DNA of 64,000 nucleotides from Janthinobacterium sp. FW305-129 (GTDB lineage: Bacteria > Pseudomonadota > Gammaproteobacteria > Burkholderiales > Burkholderiaceae_D): assembly GCF_020858115.1 (NCBI RefSeq), contig NZ_JACYMM010000014.1, forward strand, positions 1 to 64,000. Direction: 5' to 3'. The translations under genes and the position numbers were made by a program. The first letter of the stretch is position 1. The number at the start of each line of letters is the position of its first letter. The notes under the pieces were generated by a model. It did no database searches. It was not told where the DNA came from and worked only from the letters and a program-made list of their open reading frames with translations. This document shows, piece after piece, positions 55,776 through 64,000 of this stretch.

Positions 55776-56744
55776 CTAAACGACGACGTCTTCCGGCACG
55801 CTGGCGCTGCGCGCCTTGCGGGACGGTGCTTTTTTCACGGCAGCCGGTTTTTTGACCGCCGCCGGCTTTTTCACCGCCTTGGCGGGTTTCGCCGCGGCGC
55901 CTGTCGCTGCGGCACGGCGCTTGGCCGGCGCCTTTTTCTCAGGCTGCGGCGCGGCCGGCGCGGCCAGCTCCTGGGCCAATGCCGCCAATCGCTGTTCGAT
56001 GATGGCGCAGTAGTCGGGGTTCAGTTCGAAGCCGACGAAATCGCGCCCGCAGCGCTTGGCCGCCAGGGCCGTGGTGCCGCTGCCCATGAACAGGTCGAGC
56101 ACCACGCCGCCGGGCGGGCACGAGGCCTTGAGCATGCGCTCGATGATTTCCAGCGGCTTTTGCGTCGGGTGGTCGGCCCGTTCCGGGTGTTCCTTGTGCA
56201 GGCGCGACACGCTCCACAAGTCTTTCGGGTTGTAGCCCACTTCCAGCCATTTCGCGCCGATGAAGATCGAGCGCGAACGGGCTTTCTTGGTGGCCGCGTC
56301 GTAGGCGATGCGCACCGCGTCAAGGTCGAAGTAGTAATCCTTGCGCTTGACGAAGAAGCCGATGGTGTCGTGCACCGATGAAAAGCTGCGCACGCTGCCG
56401 CCCATGGACGGCACGCGGCGATCCCAGATGATTTCATTCATCATCGCCATGCGCTGTTTCAGCATGACGAAGATCTCCGGCGAATAGCGCCAGGTGAGGA
56501 AGATATACAGGCTGCCGTTGGCTTTCAGCTTGGGCAGCGCCGCATCGATCCACTGCTCGGTCCAGCGCAGGTAGTCGGCCACCGACTGCTGGTCCGAGGC
56601 ATTGCCGTAATCCTTGCCCAGGTTGTACGGCGGGTCCGTCAGGATCAGGTCCACGGAGCCATCGGGAATGCGCGCCAGGCCTGCCAGCGCATCTTCGCAA
56701 TAGACCCGGTTGACCCAGTCCGGCTGGTCCGCCATCGTCGTCAT
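55776..56744 (-). CDS. Orphan DNA methyltransferase (beta class) with basic Ala-Lys-Pro tail, inside the his genes
   Basis: A 322-residue site-specific DNA methyltransferase. DPPY at 37-40 (motif IV) precedes FMGSGTT at 219-225 (motif I), the beta-class order, with HPTQKP at 192-197. DPPY fits N6-adenine or N4-cytosine methylation. Residues 1-260 are the catalytic domain; residues 270-315 are basic, with [18 protein letters not shown] repeats like histone H1, probably for non-specific DNA binding. No restriction gene is adjacent. ATG 56744 overlaps the hisD stop by 4 nt, so it is co-transcribed and translationally coupled with the histidine genes. Its target site is unknown. Confidence 0.9.
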   Translation of the reverse strand: MTTMADQPDWVNRVYCEDALAGLARIPDGSVDLILTDPPYNLGKDYGNASDQQSVADYLRWTEQWIDAALPKLKANGSLYIFLTWRYSPEIFVMLKQRMAMMNEIIWDRRVPSMGGSVRSFSSVHDTIGFFVKRKDYYFDLDAVRIAYDAATKKARSRSIFIGAKWLEVGYNPKDLWSVSRLHKEHPERADHPTQKPLEIIERMLKASCPPGGVVLDLFMGSGTTALAAKRCGRDFVGFELNPDYCAIIEQRLAALAQELAAPAAPQPEKKAPAKRRAAATGAAAKPAKAVKKPAAVKKPAAVKKAPSRKARSASVPEDVVV

Positions 56745-58066
56745 GGCTGCGGCTTCAGACGCAGTTCGGCGCTGCGCGCGTGCGCCTGCAAGCCTTCGCC
56801 ATACGCCAGGGTGGCGGCGACACGGCCCAGGGTTTGCGCGCCCGCTTCGCTGACGTGGATGATGGACGAGCGCTTCTGGAAGTCGTACACGCCCAGCGGC
56901 GACGAAAAGCGCGCCGTGCGCGAGGTCGGCAGCACGTGATTGGGACCGCAGCAATAGTCGCCCAGCGATTCGGACGAAAAACGGCCCAGGAACATGGCGC
57001 CCGCGTGGCGGATCTGCTCGGCCCACTGCTGCGGGTTGTCCGCCGAGATTTCCAGGTGCTCCGCCGCGATGCTGTTGGCGATTTCGCACGCCTCTGCCAT
57101 GCTGCGCACCTTGATCAGCGCGCCGCGGTCGGCCAGCGAGGTGCTGATGGTGGCCTGGCGCGGCATCGTCGGCAGCAGCCTGGCGATGCTCTCCTCGACT
57201 TTCGCGATGTAGTCTGCGTCGGGGCACAGCAAAATGGCCTGCGCCAGTTCGTCGTGCTCGGCCTGCGAAAACAGGTCCATCGCGACCCAGTCGGGGTCCG
57301 TCGTGCCGTCGCACAGCACGAGGATTTCGGAAGGCCCCGCGATCATGTCGATGCCGACGATGCCGAACACGCGGCGCTTGGCGGCGGCCACATAGGCGTT
57401 GCCGGGGCCGACGATTTTATCCACGGCGGCGATCGTCTGCGTGCCGTAGGCCAGTGCGCCGACGGCCTGCGCGCCGCCGATGGTGATCACGCGCGTCACG
57501 CCGGCGATCGCGGCAGCGGCCAGCACCATCTGGTTTTTCACGCCATCGGGCGTCGGCACCACCATGGTGATCTCGCCCACGCCCGCCACGTGCGCGGGAA
57601 TCGCGTTCATCAGCACGGACGACGGATACGCCGCCTTGCCGCCCGGGACGTAGATGCCGACCCGGTCCAGCGGCGTGATCTTTTGCCCCAGCACCGTGCC
57701 ATCGGGCTCGGTGTAGCTAAAACCGCGCAATTCCTCGCGCTGGCGTTCGTGGAAGGCGCGGATGCGCTGGGCGGCGATCTGCAGCGCCTCGCGCTGCGCC
57801 GACGGCAAGCCGTTCAGGGCCGCCTGCAGTTCGGCTTGCGAAATATCAAACGCCGCCATTTCCGCCGCGCCGCCATGCGGGATGCGGTCGAAACGGTTGG
57901 TGTATTCCAGTACGGCGGCATCGCCGCGCGTTTTTACGTCGGCCAGGATTTTTGCGACCGACGTTTCAATCGCTGCATCGGTGCCCGCCTCGAACGCCAG
58001 CAGCGTATCGAGCGATTGTTGGAAACCATCCTGGCTTGAATCGAGCTTGCGTATCTGTATCGGCAT
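56741..58066 (-). CDS. hisD: Histidinol dehydrogenase
   Basis: HisD oxidises histidinol to histidine in two NAD-dependent steps using zinc. The 441-residue protein has [26 protein letters not shown], the catalytic-region SQAEHDEL, and PNHVLPT near the C-terminus, all standard. It follows hisG by 29 bp; its stop is shared with the methyltransferase start. Confidence 0.96.
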   Translation of the reverse strand: MPIQIRKLDSSQDGFQQSLDTLLAFEAGTDAAIETSVAKILADVKTRGDAAVLEYTNRFDRIPHGGAAEMAAFDISQAELQAALNGLPSAQREALQIAAQRIRAFHERQREELRGFSYTEPDGTVLGQKITPLDRVGIYVPGGKAAYPSSVLMNAIPAHVAGVGEITMVVPTPDGVKNQMVLAAAAIAGVTRVITIGGAQAVGALAYGTQTIAAVDKIVGPGNAYVAAAKRRVFGIVGIDMIAGPSEILVLCDGTTDPDWVAMDLFSQAEHDELAQAILLCPDADYIAKVEESIARLLPTMPRQATISTSLADRGALIKVRSMAEACEIANSIAAEHLEISADNPQQWAEQIRHAGAMFLGRFSSESLGDYCCGPNHVLPTSRTARFSSPLGVYDFQKRSSIIHVSEAGAQTLGRVAATLAYGEGLQAHARSAELRLKPQP

Positions 58067-58095
58067 AATCGGCTTTCTGCTACTGAATGTGTTGT

Positions 58096-58776
58096 CTAGG
58101 CTTGCGAGGCAGTTTGCGAAGCGCGCTCAAATGCCTCGATAATCGGCTGCAAGCGCTCGCGCTTGAGCTTTAATGCCGCCTGGTTGACCACCAGGCGCGA
58201 TGAAATTTCCATGATGTGCTCGACCTCGACGAGGTTGTTCGCGCGCAAGGTGCTGCCCGTGCTGACCAGGTCGACGATGGCGTCGGACAGGCCGACCAAA
58301 GGCGCCAGCTCCATCGAGCCATACAGCTTGATCAGGTCGACGTGCACGCCCTTGGCGGCGAAATGCTCGCGCGCCGTGTGCACGAACTTGGTGGCCACGC
58401 GCAAGCGCGCGCCCTGGTGCACGGCTTTTTCATAGTCGAAGCCGGCCTGCACCGCCACCGACATGCGGCAGGAGGCGATATTCAGGTCGATCGGCTGGTA
58501 CAGGCCTTCGCCGCCGTGTTCCAGCAGCACGTCCTTGCCCGCCACGCCGAAATCGGCCGCGCCGTACTGCACGTAGGTCGGCACGTCGCTGGCGCGCACG
58601 ATGATGACGCGCACGTTCGGATCGTTGGTGGCCAAAATCAGCTTGCGCGAGGTCTCCGGGTTTTCCAGCACCTTGATGCCGGCCGCTTCCAGCAGCGGCA
58701 TGGTGTCCTCAAAAATGCGGCCTTTTGACAGCGCCAGGATCAGCTGGGAGCTGTCGCCGTTGTTCGATCCGTTCAT
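58096..58776 (-). CDS. hisG: ATP phosphoribosyltransferase, short form
   Basis: HisG catalyses the first, feedback-regulated step of histidine synthesis. At 226 residues it is the short form, which lacks the C-terminal regulatory domain and needs HisZ for activity and control. ALSKGRI at the start and [14 protein letters not shown] are the expected motifs. No hisZ is present in this window, so it must be elsewhere. It lies 12 bp after murA. Confidence 0.94.
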   Translation of the reverse strand: MNGSNNGDSSQLILALSKGRIFEDTMPLLEAAGIKVLENPETSRKLILATNDPNVRVIIVRASDVPTYVQYGAADFGVAGKDVLLEHGGEGLYQPIDLNIASCRMSVAVQAGFDYEKAVHQGARLRVATKFVHTAREHFAAKGVHVDLIKLYGSMELAPLVGLSDAIVDLVSTGSTLRANNLVEVEHIMEISSRLVVNQAALKLKRERLQPIIEAFERASQTASQA

Positions 58777-58788
58777 GCTCGTTCCTTG

Positions 58789-60280
<1,492 letters not shown>

Positions 60281-60338
60281 GATAAGTCCTTGATATTGAA
60301 TAATGTAGTGATGTGATGTGCCGCAATCAATGGCGCAA

Positions 60339-61100
60339 TTAGTGTCGCAGTCTGTAGCCGCTTTTCAGCAGGCGGATCGATGCCAGCGCCAGGATCACGA
60401 GGAAGCCGGCGACGATGGAAAGACTGAGCCATGGGCTGACGTCGGACGTGCCGAAGAAGCCGTAGCGGAAGCCGTCGATCATGTAAAAGAAAGGGTTCAG
60501 GTGCGATACCGTCTGCCAGAAGGCGGGCAGCGAGTGGATCGAATAGAACACGCCCGACAAGAAGGTGGCCGGCATGATCAGGAAATTTTGGAAGGCGGCC
60601 AGCTGGTCGAATTTTTCGGCCCAGATGCCGGCGATCAGGCCCATGGTGCCCAGCATGGCGGCGCCGAGAAACGCGAAGATGACGATCCACAGCGGGGCGA
60701 CAAACGACAGGTCGGCGAACCAGCAGGTGATGGCAAACACGCCAAAGCCCACGGCCAGGCCGCGCGCGACGGAAGCGAGTACATACGCCGAGAAGATTTC
60801 CCAGTGCGACAGGGGCGTGAGCAGCACGAACACCAGGTTGCCCGTGATCTTAGACTGGATCAGCGAGGACGAGGAGTTGGCAAACGCGTTTTGCAGCACG
60901 CTCATCATCACCAGGCCGGGAATCAGGAAGGCCGTATAGCTGACGCCGGGGCTAGGCTCGACGCGGCCGTCGAGCACATGGCCGAACACCAGCAGGTACA
61001 GCATCGACGTGAGCACGGGCGCGGCCACGGTTTGCGTCGCCACTTTCCAGAAGCGCAGCGTCTCTTTGTAGACGAGGGTGCGAAATCCTGTCGAAATCAT
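60339..61100 (-). CDS. ABC-2 type transporter permease
   Basis: A 253-residue membrane protein with about six hydrophobic segments, of the YadH/NodJ ABC-2 type: FRTLVYKETLRFWKVATQTVAAP at the start and FLSGVFYSIHSLPAFWQTVSHLNPFFYMIDGFRYGFFG later. It overlaps the ATPase gene by 4 nt. The cargo is unknown; drug or lipid export is usual for this family. Confidence 0.88.
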   Translation of the reverse strand: MISTGFRTLVYKETLRFWKVATQTVAAPVLTSMLYLLVFGHVLDGRVEPSPGVSYTAFLIPGLVMMSVLQNAFANSSSSLIQSKITGNLVFVLLTPLSHWEIFSAYVLASVARGLAVGFGVFAITCWFADLSFVAPLWIVIFAFLGAAMLGTMGLIAGIWAEKFDQLAAFQNFLIMPATFLSGVFYSIHSLPAFWQTVSHLNPFFYMIDGFRYGFFGTSDVSPWLSLSIVAGFLVILALASIRLLKSGYRLRH

Positions 61101-62014
61101 ACGGTACCTTTATCCATGATCTGCAAGAAGATATCTTCCAGGTCGGCTTGTTGCAATTGCATTTCATCGATTTCGACGCCCGCCTCGCGCAGGCGGGCGA
61201 GGATTTTCTCGACTTCGCTGTATTCGTTGACGCGCAGGCTGAATTTGTTCGGCGCCTGCTGTTCTTCCGGGTGCAGCACCAGGTGCCGCAGGTCGGCCGG
61301 CAAGGCGCCGTGTTTCAGGTGCAGCTGCAGCTGCGAGCCGGCGATGCGGCGGATCAGGGCCGACATGGTGTCGAGCGCCACCACCTTGCCGGTTTTCAGC
61401 ATGGCCACGCGCTGGCACATGGCTTGCGCCTCTTCCAGGTAGTGGGTGGTCAGCACCACCGTGTGGCCGCCTTCGCGGTTCAGGCGCGAGATGAACTTCC
61501 ACAGGGTCTGGCGCAGTTCCACGTCGACGCCGGCCGTCGGCTCATCGAGCACGATGACGGGCGGCTTGTGCACCAGCGCCTGGGCCACCAGCACGCGGCG
61601 CTTCATGCCGCCGGACAGGGCGCGCATATTGGTGTCGGCCTTGCCGGTCAGGTCGAGGTTTTCCATGACCTCGTCGATCCACTTGTCGTTGTTCGGCAGG
61701 CCGAAATAGCCGGACTGCAGGCGCAGGGTTTCGCGCACAGTGAAGAACGGGTCGAACACCAGCTCCTGCGGCACCACGCCCAGGTTGCGGCGCGCGTTGC
61801 GGAAGTCCGTGACCACGTCGTGGCCATGGATCTTGACGGTGCCCGCGTCGGGGCGTATCAGGCCGGCGATGATGGAAATGAGGGTGGTCTTGCCGGCGCC
61901 ATTCGGGCCGAGCAAGCCGAAAAACTCGCCTTCCTCGATGGCCAGCGACACGCCGCCCAGCGCCTTGAGCGATTTATAGCTCTTTTCTACATTCGTGATT
62001 TGAATTGCGGTCAT
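61097..62014 (-). CDS. ABC transporter ATP-binding protein (YadG-like)
   Basis: A 305-residue ATPase for the adjacent ABC-2 permease. Walker A GPNGAGKTT is at about 37-45, the signature is LSGGMKRRV and Walker B VIVLDEPTAGVD. The last 90 residues form the C-terminal extension typical of ABC-2 ATPases. The start is followed by the permease, overlapping by 4 nt. The pair sits between mlaB and ibaG, where E. coli has no such genes. Confidence 0.93.
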   Translation of the reverse strand: MTAIQITNVEKSYKSLKALGGVSLAIEEGEFFGLLGPNGAGKTTLISIIAGLIRPDAGTVKIHGHDVVTDFRNARRNLGVVPQELVFDPFFTVRETLRLQSGYFGLPNNDKWIDEVMENLDLTGKADTNMRALSGGMKRRVLVAQALVHKPPVIVLDEPTAGVDVELRQTLWKFISRLNREGGHTVVLTTHYLEEAQAMCQRVAMLKTGKVVALDTMSALIRRIAGSQLQLHLKHGALPADLRHLVLHPEEQQAPNKFSLRVNEYSEVEKILARLREAGVEIDEMQLQQADLEDIFLQIMDKGTV

Positions 62015-62050
62015 GTGCTTGTTTCAAGTGTAATGCGTCTGGTGTGATGC

Positions 62051-62086
62051 GCCGGCTGCCGGGGAAAGCCAGGCTGGCAGGCCGGC
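62051..62086. other. Hairpin upstream of the ABC-2 ATPase gene
   Basis: GCCGGCTGCC and GGCAGGCCGGC pair with one bulged base over a 15-nt loop, in the 210-bp gap between mlaB and the ATPase gene. It lies in the expected leader of the ATPase mRNA. Confidence 0.4.
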
Positions 62087-62124
62087 GCAGGGCGCCCCTT
62101 CCGTGGAGGGTGGCGCAACAGTCA

Positions 62125-62130
62125 ATTATA
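62125..62130 (-). promoter_or_regulatory. Candidate -10 element for the ABC-2 transporter genes
   Basis: On the minus strand, a perfect TATAAT lies in the mlaB-ATPase gap, with no good -35 at 16-18 bp. It suggests the ABC-2 genes may be transcribed separately from mla. Confidence 0.35.
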
Positions 62131-62224
62131 GTTGGAAACTTCGTGGAACACTTGGAGATCAATCCGGCGGCGCTGCTGGCCTGCCGGCTTGAAAGCTACT
62201 GCTGATGCGGGGAGTGGGACAGGA

Positions 62225-62572
62225 TCAATGATGATGCAGGTCGGACGGGCTGCGCTCGGCGTGGCCGCCGGCGCTGGCGCAGTCGTCGGCCGTCAGGGTG
62301 CTCGACACGAGCGAACAGACGCCATACAGCTTGGTGAGGTTTTTCAGGTTGTTCGGCAGGTTTTTCAGCTCCAGCACGCCGCCCGCTTCCTGCGCGGCGC
62401 GCTGCCACGTCAGCATGACGGAAACGGCGGCCGAATCGACGGCCTTGACGTTGCGCAAGTCGAACTTCGTCTGACCCGAGCGGATGGCGTCCAGACCCTG
62501 CTCCAAGGCCGAAGTGGCATTGTGCACGGTCAGGGAAGTCAGGGACTGCAAGGTGTCGAGAGAGTCGGGCAT
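62225..62572 (-). CDS. mlaB: STAS-domain protein MlaB
   Basis: A 115-residue STAS protein of the Mla system, which binds the MlaF ATPase and is needed for phospholipid transport between membranes. KFDLRNVKAVDSAAVSVMLTWQRAA contains the family's conserved Asp-Ser region. The C-terminal 20 residues are variable and end in three His. It lies 52 bp after mlaC. Confidence 0.85.
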   Translation of the reverse strand: MPDSLDTLQSLTSLTVHNATSALEQGLDAIRSGQTKFDLRNVKAVDSAAVSVMLTWQRAAQEAGGVLELKNLPNNLKNLTKLYGVCSLVSSTLTADDCASAGGHAERSPSDLHHH

Positions 62573-62624
62573 GGCGTCGGGCTGCGCTGGTCTGGAGCTG
62601 GGTCAGGAGCTATATGATAGCCGA

Positions 62625-63260
62625 TTATTTGGCTTTGGCGGCGGGACGGCTGGCCAGGGCCTTGTTTTTTGCCTGCAAGGTCTTGATCAGGCCATCGATG
62701 CCGCCCTTGCTGATCTCGCTGGCGAAGCTGCTTTTGTACGTTTCCACCAGCCACGCGCCCAGCACGTTGATGTCATAGATCTTCCAGCCGGACGGGGTTT
62801 TCGCCACGCGGTAGTTCAGGGGCACGGGTTCGCCGCGCGCCACATTCACTTGCGAGCGCACTTCCACTTCCGTGTCGGCCGGGTCGGCGCGCAGCGGCTT
62901 GAATTCCACGGTTTCGTTCTTGATCTGCGACAAGGCGCCCGAATACGTGTAGATCAGCAAGGTGCGGAATTCCGCGGCCAGCTGCTTTTGCTGGTCGGGC
63001 GTAGCGTCGCGCCAGTGGCGGCCGGCGGCCAGCGAGGTCATGCGCTGGAAATCCACGTACGGCAAGATCTTGCTTTCCACCAATTCGGTAACGCGCTTGA
63101 TATCGCCAGCCTGGATGGCCTTGTCGGCCTTGGCCGTGTCGATCACGTCCTGGCTGATGCGTTTGACCAGGGCATCCGGCGCTTCGGCAGCGGGTGCGGC
63201 CTGGGCCGCGGTGGCAAAGGCGATGGTCGCCATCGCCAGCAGTTGTTTCATCAATTTCAT
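62625..63260 (-). CDS. mlaC: Phospholipid-binding protein MlaC
   Basis: A 211-residue periplasmic protein that carries phospholipids between the outer-membrane MlaA and the inner-membrane MlaFEDB complex. Signal peptide MKLMKQLLAMATIAFATAAQAA; the mature domain contains DFQRMTSLAAGRHWRDATPDQ and SGALSQIKNETVEF. AAAGGT lies upstream of ATG 63260, which also gives a normal signal peptide; longer starts at 63290 and 63275 are less likely. Confidence 0.92.
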   Translation of the reverse strand: MKLMKQLLAMATIAFATAAQAAPAAEAPDALVKRISQDVIDTAKADKAIQAGDIKRVTELVESKILPYVDFQRMTSLAAGRHWRDATPDQQKQLAAEFRTLLIYTYSGALSQIKNETVEFKPLRADPADTEVEVRSQVNVARGEPVPLNYRVAKTPSGWKIYDINVLGAWLVETYKSSFASEISKGGIDGLIKTLQAKNKALASRPAAKAK

Positions 63261-63332
63261 GGTTCTACCTTTCATGGTGTTGCTATGCACCGGCTGGCGT
63301 TGATCGCAGCCGTGGTGTTCTTGTACCGGAGT

Positions 63333-64000
63333 TTACTCCTGAGGCCTGGCCTCGGAGGCAACGGTATTGCTACCAGATGTTACGAGGTCCGCTGGCGCCA
63401 CCTCGGCGGCGGCCGTGGCCGCAGGCGCGTCATTGGCAGGCTGCGGTTTGGCCTCGTACTCCGGCTCGTAATCGCTGGTGTCGTTTTTTGGCACTTTGCG
63501 GTCGCGGCGGTCCGTATCGCCATCGAAGACCTTGCTTTCGCGCGCTTGCAGGAAGCCGTCGCGGATGAATTCATAACGGTCCAGCGCGGCCGCTTCCATC
63601 AGATTGGTCGCGTCGAGCAGCGCGGCGCGCTTGTCGACCACGCGCGTCACCGTGCCGATATTGCGCACCGAGACAGGATCCTTGTAGCGCCATGGGTCGC
63701 CCGTGATATCGAGCGGCAGGGCTACCGTGTCGCGCACGGTCGATGGGCCCAGCAGCGGCAGCATCACGTACGGACCAGGCTGCACGCCATACCAGCCCAG
63801 GGTCTGGCCAAAGTCTTCGCTGTGCTTGGGAATGCCGGCCTGCGAGGCGATGTCGATCAGGCCGAAGATGCCGAAGGTCGAGTTCATGCTGACGCGCACG
63901 ACGTCTTGCAAGCCCGCTTCGCCCTTGCCTTGCAGCAAGTTGTTCACGGCGCTCCACACGTCGGACAAGTTGCCGAAGAAGTTGCCCACGCCCGTTTGCA
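63333..64000 (-). CDS. mlaA: Outer-membrane lipoprotein MlaA (VacJ), N-terminus outside the window
   Basis: The window ends inside this gene. The visible 222 residues include SNFFSNL-like VGNFFGNLSDVWSAVN, GIFGLIDIASQAGIP, and EDFGQTLGWYGVQPGPYVMLPLLGPSTVRD, all diagnostic of MlaA/VacJ, which extracts mislocalised phospholipids from the outer leaflet. The C-terminal 60 residues are a variable acidic tail. Reading continues open to 64000, and the signal/lipobox region is beyond it. The GTG at 63989 is an internal codon, not the start. Confidence 0.93.
   Translation of the reverse strand, partial: QTGVGNFFGNLSDVWSAVNNLLQGKGEAGLQDVVRVSMNSTFGIFGLIDIASQAGIPKHSEDFGQTLGWYGVQPGPYVMLPLLGPSTVRDTVALPLDITGDPWRYKDPVSVRNIGTVTRVVDKRAALLDATNLMEAAALDRYEFIRDGFLQARESKVFDGDTDRRDRKVPKNDTSDYEPEYEAKPQPANDAPAATAAAEVAPADLVTSGSNTVASEARPQE

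Overview
This window looks like a piece of a GC-rich betaproteobacterial chromosome, most likely Oxalobacteraceae (Janthinobacterium, Massilia or Duganella type). The support is the GC-rich coding sequence, the monofunctional HisB with a short HisG, the mla-ibaG-murA-his-tat gene order, and the protein sequences. Family placement is inference; no database search was run. It is ordinary chromosome: I see no prophage, insertion sequence, CRISPR array or integrase.

Left part (1-5.3 kb): the 3' end of a tRNA (probably Asp), a two-gene ABC transporter, a CzcE-like periplasmic protein, then ahpF and ahpC for peroxide removal and a DUF3597 protein. From 5.4 to 8.3 kb lies one large signalling protein with a periplasmic NMT1/THI5-like sensor, PAS, GGDEF and EAL domains. 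From 8.4 to 14.4 kb lies a complete ribose operon (rbsB-A-C-R-K-D) behind a perfect palindromic LacI-family operator. An EamA exporter follows with two MarR-type palindromes, then four adjacent minus-strand genes, three of them zinc-ribbon proteins and one a lipoprotein (15.6-19.6 kb).

Middle part (19.9-39.3 kb): ygiQ, two small conserved proteins, two tandem paralogous M3 metallopeptidases, slyX, a RelE/HigB-HigA type toxin-antitoxin pair, rep helicase, a DUF1857 protein, a degenerate HD-GYP protein, a lipoamide-dehydrogenase-like flavoprotein divergent from an ArgP-type LysR regulator, priA, and hemE. The 842-bp gap between priA and hemE is AT-rich. It carries four exact DnaA boxes, four near matches and a duplicated double box, so it resembles a replication-origin or DnaA-binding locus.

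Right part: 39.5-48.8 kb is plus-strand (S9 peptidase overlapping a 1393-aa SNF2 helicase, a small membrane protein, a DUF885 protein, a DUF1640-like protein). From 48.8 kb to the end every gene is on the minus strand and tightly packed: mlaA-mlaC-mlaB, an ABC-2 exporter, ibaG, murA, hisG-hisD, an orphan DNA methyltransferase, hisC-B-H-A-F-I-E, hinT and tatA-B-C. This array covers outer-membrane lipid homeostasis, peptidoglycan precursor synthesis, nearly all of histidine biosynthesis and the Tat export machinery. The most unusual points are the DnaA-box cluster, the methyltransferase inside the his genes, the zinc-ribbon cluster, the degenerate HD-GYP protein, and conserved inverted repeats upstream of the paired peptidases.
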